This document shows, piece after piece, positions 61,809 through 64,000 of a stretch of DNA of 64,000 bases. The DNA comes from Alistipes sp. (lineage in GTDB: Bacteria > Bacteroidota > Bacteroidia > Bacteroidales > Rikenellaceae), in assembly GCA_017451685.1 (NCBI GenBank), contig JAFTNV010000031.1:1-64000 (forward strand), written 5' to 3'. How positions within the stretch are numbered: the stretch's first letter is position 1; every line of letters begins with the position of its first letter. Both the position numbers and the translations under genes were made by a program. The notes below the pieces were generated by a model, which was not told where the DNA came from, did not search any database, and saw only the letters and a list, made by a program, of their open reading frames with translations.

Positions 61809-63260
61809 CTAAATATCTTGTTCGTCGTCGTTGCCGGCAAAGGCGTTGCCCATCTTCTCGATTTTATCCTTCATCCATCCGAAGAAGCCGCCACCCTGGT
61901 TGCCGCCCTCGACCTCTATGTCCTCCGTGTCGCTTGTCTCGGGGTCTACGGGCTTTATTGTCTCATGTGCAGGCTCCTCGTTGCGGGGGCTCTCTGTGGG
62001 GCGCTGCGTGTCGCGCTCGGGTGTTGCCGGCTGTCGCACGGGGGCAACATAGGGCTCGGGCGTGTGGCTTGGGTATGCGGGGCGCTCTGCCACGGCGCAG
62101 CTGCCACGCTTGGCGCCATAGATGAGGAGCGATGCCACGGTGGCGTATGCCGATGTCGTTATGTGCTCTGCCATGGTCTCGGTGAAGCCGTACTCGGGGA
62201 ATACCGAGCGCACATCGTCGATGTCGAGCTCGCGAGCAAAGAGCTTTTCGATGTTGGGCATTGCTGCGCCACCTCCCGTGAGTAATACTATGGGGTTGAA
62301 GCGGCTGTCGCAGCGTGCCGCCTTAATCTCGTTGCGCACCCACTCGGCAATCTCCTTGAGGCGCGCCTCGATTATGGCTGCGAGGTTGCGGCGCAGAATG
62401 TTCTTGGGCGTGCCGTGGCGTGCCGTCGAGAAGATAATCTTGTCGTCGATGGTTGCCTCGGTTAGTGCCGAGCCATACTTAACCTTGAGGTTCTCGACAT
62501 AGTTTGCCGGTATGCCGTATGCGCGTATGTCGTCGTTGAGGGCATTTACGCCGAGGGGTATGGATGCTATGTGTCGCACCTTGCCATCCATGAGCACGGC
62601 AACATCCGTTAGTCCGCCACCGAGGTCTATTATGATGGCGCCCTCCTCTATATCCTCGGATGTAGCCACTGCGAGGTGCGAGATGAGCGTGTTGGGCACA
62701 AACTCCTTCACCTTGATGCCCTGGCGCAGCAGGCACTGGCGCAGGCGCTCACGCATGCTGCGGTCGGTGAGTATGAAGTTGTATGTTGCCGCGAGCACAT
62801 GACCATAGGCGCCCACGGGCACGGCCACCTCCTTCTCGTCCACGGTGTAGCGCAGGGGCTCGATGGTTATTATCTCCTCGCGGTCGTCGGGGAGCTTCAC
62901 GCTGCGCATGCGACGGTCGAGGTCTTCGAGGTCGCGCTCGGTAATCTGGTTGCAGCCATTGCCGAGCTCGTCCTGCACGTAGACGTGATCCTTCACCTGC
63001 TCGCAGCGTATGAAGTCGCCCGCGAGGCCGGCATACGCCTCCGTAATCTTTATCCCCAGCCTCTGCTCTATGCGCTCCTTGGCGCTCTTCACAGCATCGC
63101 CCACCATCTTGTCGTTCTCCACACGTCCGGCATTCACTCCCTCGTGAGGCTCCGCTACGATGCCTAAAATGTTCACGCGGCCATCATCCTCTACTGCTCC
63201 TACGGCGATAACCACGTTTGACGTACCCACGTCAATTGCTACAATCTGTTTACCTTTCAT
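61809..63260 (-). CDS. ftsA: Cell division protein FtsA
   Basis: The 483-residue actin-like ATPase ties FtsZ to the membrane. IVAIDVGTSNVVIAVG (6-21) is phosphate-1, AIIIDLGGGLTDVAVL (about 207-222) phosphate-2, and IVLLTGGGAAMPNIE the adenosine motif. The 1C subdomain typical of FtsA lies between them. The C-terminus is extended by a Pro/Glu-rich linker (about 395-460) before a basic amphipathic tail (GWMKDKIEKMGNAF) for membrane binding. It is a useful in-window comparison for the operon's Hsp70-like ATPases. Confidence 0.95.
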   Translation of the reverse strand: MKGKQIVAIDVGTSNVVIAVGAVEDDGRVNILGIVAEPHEGVNAGRVENDKMVGDAVKSAKERIEQRLGIKITEAYAGLAGDFIRCEQVKDHVYVQDELGNGCNQITERDLEDLDRRMRSVKLPDDREEIITIEPLRYTVDEKEVAVPVGAYGHVLAATYNFILTDRSMRERLRQCLLRQGIKVKEFVPNTLISHLAVATSEDIEEGAIIIDLGGGLTDVAVLMDGKVRHIASIPLGVNALNDDIRAYGIPANYVENLKVKYGSALTEATIDDKIIFSTARHGTPKNILRRNLAAIIEARLKEIAEWVRNEIKAARCDSRFNPIVLLTGGGAAMPNIEKLFARELDIDDVRSVFPEYGFTETMAEHITTSAYATVASLLIYGAKRGSCAVAERPAYPSHTPEPYVAPVRQPATPERDTQRPTESPRNEEPAHETIKPVDPETSDTEDIEVEGGNQGGGFFGWMKDKIEKMGNAFAGNDDEQDI

Positions 63261-63297
63261 CGTTATATCTGTTTTTATCTATTTTTTCGTGTCAACG

Positions 63298-64000
63298 CTA
63301 TTTGCATACCACCTGACCGTCGTAGCGGAGGCTTATCCTTCGGTACTTATCCCAGCCGATGTTGTCTAATCCCTCGTGGTAGAAGAGGCGGAGGTCGTCA
63401 AGCTTCTTTTCGAGCCTCTCCGTCGTGCCGAGGTCTATCACGAAGCGCCCTGAGCGCGGTATCATCGCCAGCTGTAGGGGCTTACCCTCGCCTCCCGTCG
63501 CTATGAGCTGCACCACCTCGGCGCTCCAGAAGTCGCTCTTGCCCACAGCCACGAGGAAGGATATCAGACGGTTAATCTCGCCCTCGATGCCACGTATCTC
63601 CTTCTGCCTGTGGCGTATGTCGCCTATGGCGCGGTCTATGGCGGCAATCTCGCCCTTTATGCTTCGCTCCACGGCGCTATGCTTGGCGCGTGCCTCGGTC
63701 TTCTGCTGCTTGAGTGCCGCCGCCAATATCTCGGCCTCCTCGTCGGAGGTGAAGATGCCACGCTTTACGTTCAGGCGTGTGACCTCACGTAGGCGGGCAT
63801 TGTTATCCTTCAGCGCCTCGAAGTGCGGTATCTTGGACTCCTCGAGCTCCTCGATGCGCCTGTCGAGCAGGGCGATGGTGTCGGCAACCATATCCTTCAC
63901 ATAGCCCTTGTACGTGGCGCTAAAGAGAGGCTTGTAGTCGCCCGTGATTACGGGCACGTGTACGCTGTAGCCATCCGTCGCGGGGAGCAGGTAGCCCTCC
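63298..64000 (-). CDS. ftsQ: Cell division protein FtsQ (5' end outside window)
   Basis: The frame stays open to the right edge, so the N-terminus, membrane helix and POTRA domain lie outside. At the edge the sequence reads GYLLPATDGYSVHVPVITGD, typical of the FtsQ beta domain. The end, FVIDLGTTERLEKKLDDLRL followed by GWDKYRRISLRYDGQVVCK, is the family's C-terminus. Between these, a charged helical insert of about 100 residues (roughly from GYVKDMVADTI to EGEINRLISFL) is much longer than in typical FtsQ and is predicted to be a coiled coil. FtsQ links early and late divisome proteins. The gene precedes ftsA and ftsZ in the usual order. Confidence 0.85.
   Translation of the reverse strand, partial: EGYLLPATDGYSVHVPVITGDYKPLFSATYKGYVKDMVADTIALLDRRIEELEESKIPHFEALKDNNARLREVTRLNVKRGIFTSDEEAEILAAALKQQKTEARAKHSAVERSIKGEIAAIDRAIGDIRHRQKEIRGIEGEINRLISFLVAVGKSDFWSAEVVQLIATGGEGKPLQLAMIPRSGRFVIDLGTTERLEKKLDDLRLFYHEGLDNIGWDKYRRISLRYDGQVVCK

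Overview
The window comes from a member of the Bacteroidota, most likely order Bacteroidales. Genes carry the phylum's TAnnTTTG -7 promoter element (examples at 3346, 33557, 42475, 45951). The content also fits: GldE-type CorC protein, paired ExbD proteins behind a MotA/ExbB protein, an EF-G2 paralogue, M13 peptidase, menaquinone methyltransferase and SPOR proteins. An Alistipes-like gut anaerobe is possible, but the genus cannot be fixed from sequence alone. Most of the window is GC-rich; about 2.1-23.3 kb is clearly AT-rich and looks acquired.

The most interesting part is a compact ten-gene operon at 3500-23203. It has one strong promoter (3324-3353), a structured leader and a terminator at 23287-23313. 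It encodes three different Hsp70/actin-fold ATPases (4101, 6867, 12587). It also encodes a 2027-residue membrane protein (15988-22071) that fuses a SEDS (RodA/FtsW-type) glycosyltransferase to a penicillin-binding transpeptidase with STQK, SSN and KTGT motifs intact. The other members are a signal-peptide, vWA-like, membrane-anchored protein, two membrane-anchored coiled-coil proteins, a small single-pass protein and two unrecognised soluble proteins, one at each end. I infer a dedicated, probably mobile, peptidoglycan-synthesis machine in which cytoplasmic actin-like ATPases are coupled through the membrane to a fused SEDS-PBP synthase, analogous to MreB-MreC-RodA-PBP2 or FtsA-FtsW-PBP3. Its biological purpose is not visible from the sequence.

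Left flank (1-3.4 kb): a small DprA/SLOG-like protein behind a structured RNA, an SMR transporter, an acyltransferase, a lipoprotein, and a chimeric gene remnant (EamA transporter 5' end joined to a DUF169 3' end). The RNA and the SLOG-like gene recur at 32.75-33.5 kb. The two RNA copies are nearly identical in the core but differ in two stems by compensatory changes, which is strong evidence for a functional folded RNA.

Right of the operon: a Cys-rich repeat lipoprotein, a four-gene minus-strand cluster (FtsX-type permease, MenG/UbiE, secreted protein, SPOR protein), a pullulanase-type lipoprotein, an outer-membrane barrel, an Abi/HEPN-like protein, a GH123-type hydrolase, a GNAT acetyltransferase, then DUF169, TfoX-N and flavin-reductase genes.

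From 35 kb the window is mostly housekeeping: M13 peptidase with pgk, transketolase, kbl, queD, polA, superoxide reductase, an ExbB/ExbD energy-transduction cluster, asparaginase, TatD nuclease, dprA, glutamine synthetase, EF-G2 (catalytic His replaced), MATE pump, phosphopantetheinyl transferase, gldE, then ftsZ, ftsA and ftsQ (ftsQ running off the right edge). The ftsA-ftsZ gap is filled by 64-bp tandem repeats. The canonical divisome genes here make a useful comparison for the unusual operon at the other end.
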